A DNA stretch of 6,253 nt from Chloroflexi bacterium RBG_16_68_14 (GTDB lineage Bacteria > Chloroflexota > Dehalococcoidia > DSTF01 > RBG-16-68-14): positions 16,962-23,214 of the forward strand of contig MGOB01000027.1 in the NCBI GenBank assembly GCA_001796995.1, given 5' to 3'. A program made the position numbers and the translations under genes. Each line of letters begins with the position of its first letter. Position 1 is the first letter of the stretch. The notes below the pieces were generated by a model. That model was not told where the DNA came from, did no database searches, and saw only the letters and a program-made list of their open reading frames with translations. Positions 5,454-6,253 of this stretch are shown one piece after another.

Positions 5454-5493
5454 TCGCTTCGGGCAGGGCTACAGCCCTGCCGCTGCGGACTCC
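5454..5493 (-). repeat. REP-like palindrome, copy D, overlapping a gene end
   Basis: The stem GCAGGGCT (5463-5470) and AGCCCTGC (5473-5480) and its flanks match copy B over 40 bases with 2 differences. One difference turns the GTAG head into GCAG. The stop codon and last residues of the upstream membrane protein are encoded inside this repeat. Confidence 0.9.
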
Positions 5494-6194
5494 TTTCGCA
5501 CCTTCAGGTCGAGATACAGCAGCGTCATCGCCGTCACGCCGAAGGGCAGCAGCGCCGCGTTCACCACAGCGTTGGCCGTGCCGGAGACAAGCACCGGCGC
5601 CAGGTAGAAAAGGCCCCCAACGATAGAGGCCGGCACCCCACCGATGGCGCCGATGACCAGCGAAATCCCCAGCGTCCGCCACCACTGGCCAATGACCGCA
5701 TCCGCGCTGACGCCGAGCGCTTCCTTCGCGCTCGTGCCGTCCAGGATCACCGCCTGCTCCACGAAGAGCCAGCGGACGGCGCGCTGGATGGCCCACGGGA
5801 TGCCCAGGACGGTAACGAACAGCAGCAGGACGATGGCCGCCACCCGGAGGATGGCGCCTGCCAGGGTCCAGAACCGCTCGAAGGCGACGTCGTAGGAGCG
5901 GCTGAACTCCGCCCGCCGGCCGGCGTCCAGGTCGGCGAGGGCGGCGATGAGGGCGGCCACGGCCAGCAGGTTGGCGGCGGCCTGGAGCAGCGCCAGGGGC
6001 AACACGATGGCCGTCAGGGCAGCTCGGTCATCGATGGCGCTTTGGAAGGCGGCAGAGGCGACGCCCAGGGGGATCACGATGGCAGCGATGCTGAAGAACG
6101 GCCAGAAGTTCCGTAGATAGAGGTTAAGGGAGGCCTCGATGATCTGGCTCAGGTCGCGCCGCTGTCGGAGCGGCACGCGCTGCTCGATCAACAC
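5469..6194 (-). CDS. Multi-pass integral membrane protein of unknown function
   Basis: This 241-residue protein has a polar N-terminus with LSQIIEASLNLYLRNF (15-30) followed by five or six hydrophobic stretches: about 31-50, 59-87 (perhaps two), 110-135, 174-200 and 206-228. The soluble stretch between (RWLFVEQAVILDG, ALGVSADAVIGQWWRTLG, 141-176) resembles the loop of YciC/DUF975-like membrane proteins, but I cannot assign a family. The GTG start at 6194 is chosen because GGAGG lies 8 bases upstream and the start overlaps the previous gene's TGA (GTGTTGA), suggesting translational coupling. The C-terminus SAAAGL and its TAG are encoded within REP copy D, so the original end was probably replaced when the repeat arrived. 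Confidence 0.85.
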   Translation of the reverse strand: MLIEQRVPLRQRRDLSQIIEASLNLYLRNFWPFFSIAAIVIPLGVASAAFQSAIDDRAALTAIVLPLALLQAAANLLAVAALIAALADLDAGRRAEFSRSYDVAFERFWTLAGAILRVAAIVLLLFVTVLGIPWAIQRAVRWLFVEQAVILDGTSAKEALGVSADAVIGQWWRTLGISLVIGAIGGVPASIVGGLFYLAPVLVSGTANAVVNAALLPFGVTAMTLLYLDLKVRKESAAAGL

Positions 6195-6253
6195 AGGCCC
6201 AGCCTCCGGAAGCTCTCGTCCACGTAGCGGGTGTAGAAGCTGTAGTCGAAGAG
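6188..6253 (-). CDS. C-terminal fragment, possibly adenylosuccinate lyase
   Basis: An open frame enters from the right edge and ends at TGA 6190-6188, giving 21 residues: LFDYSFYTRY, then VDESFRRLGLC. The pattern of an aromatic residue, then Y-x-R-x-VD, then F-x-RLGL recalls the end of adenylosuccinate lyase (PurB). purB often lies beside purC and purS, so the neighbourhood supports this. The fragment is too short for a firm call, so no gene symbol is given. It overlaps the membrane protein start by 7 bases. Confidence 0.5.
   Translation of the reverse strand, partial: LFDYSFYTRYVDESFRRLGLC

Larger units (their letters stand above)
4869..5493. mobile_element. RAYT/REP module (transposase gene flanked by REP-like palindromes)
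   Basis: One HUH/Y1 transposase gene lies between two pairs of palindromes: B and A downstream of it, C and D upstream. The outer copies B and D are 40-base direct repeats with 2 differences; A faces B in inverted orientation, as in bacterial interspersed mosaic elements. Three of the four keep a GTAG tetranucleotide next to the hairpin, the foot sequence RAYT proteins are known to need. The 625-base module splits the putative purB/membrane-protein pair from purC. Confidence 0.75.

Noticed and set aside
4869..5493. CRISPR array suggested by several similar short repeats
   Set aside because: The repeats are palindromes in mixed orientations with unequal spacing and a transposase gene between them; there are no regular spacers or cas genes.

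Overview
The window is a GC-rich bacterial stretch. Every gene I can support lies on the minus strand, so transcription runs from high to low coordinates. GC content, overlapping starts and stops, a PurS-type purine pathway, a leaderless-looking promoter and hydrolase-cyclase fusions suggest a Chloroflexota-like or other high-GC environmental bacterium. That placement is inference from style, not from a marker gene.

Right half (6253 to 3401), in transcription order: the last 21 codons of a gene that looks like adenylosuccinate lyase (purB, tentative); a 241-residue multi-pass membrane protein overlapping it by 7 bases; a REP-associated tyrosine transposase (RAYT) between four REP-like palindromes; purC (SAICAR synthetase); a 92-residue two-helix membrane protein; and purS (small subunit of FGAM synthetase). 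This reads as a de novo purine operon into which a RAYT/REP module (4869-5493) has been placed. A fifth palindrome after purS (3351-3370) is followed by a T-rich stretch and may be the operon's terminator. purQ and purL do not follow purS here.

Left half (3331 to 1): a near-consensus sigma-70-type promoter (TTGACA, 17 bases, TATGCT) sits so close to its ATG that the mRNA is predicted to be almost leaderless. It drives two tandem paralogues (3294-1918 and 1918-563). Each fuses an N-terminal alpha/beta hydrolase to a C-terminal class III nucleotide cyclase, and they are joined by a TAG/GTG overlap of one base. The first 19 codons and the cyclase halves are nearly identical while the hydrolase cores have diverged. 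This suggests constant cyclase output with varied input, kept alike by recent duplication or gene conversion. Each cyclase domain contains a translated palindrome, and the two copies differ by an exact in-frame 18-base indel. A phosphotransferase of the aminoglycoside/ecdysteroid-kinase-like type follows, starting at GTG 514 and running off the left edge.

The most notable signals are the RAYT/REP module with GTAG-headed hairpins inside the purine operon, the palindrome translated inside the cyclase genes, and the mosaic conservation of the hydrolase-cyclase pair. The long plus-strand open frames opposite these genes look like GC-driven shadows.
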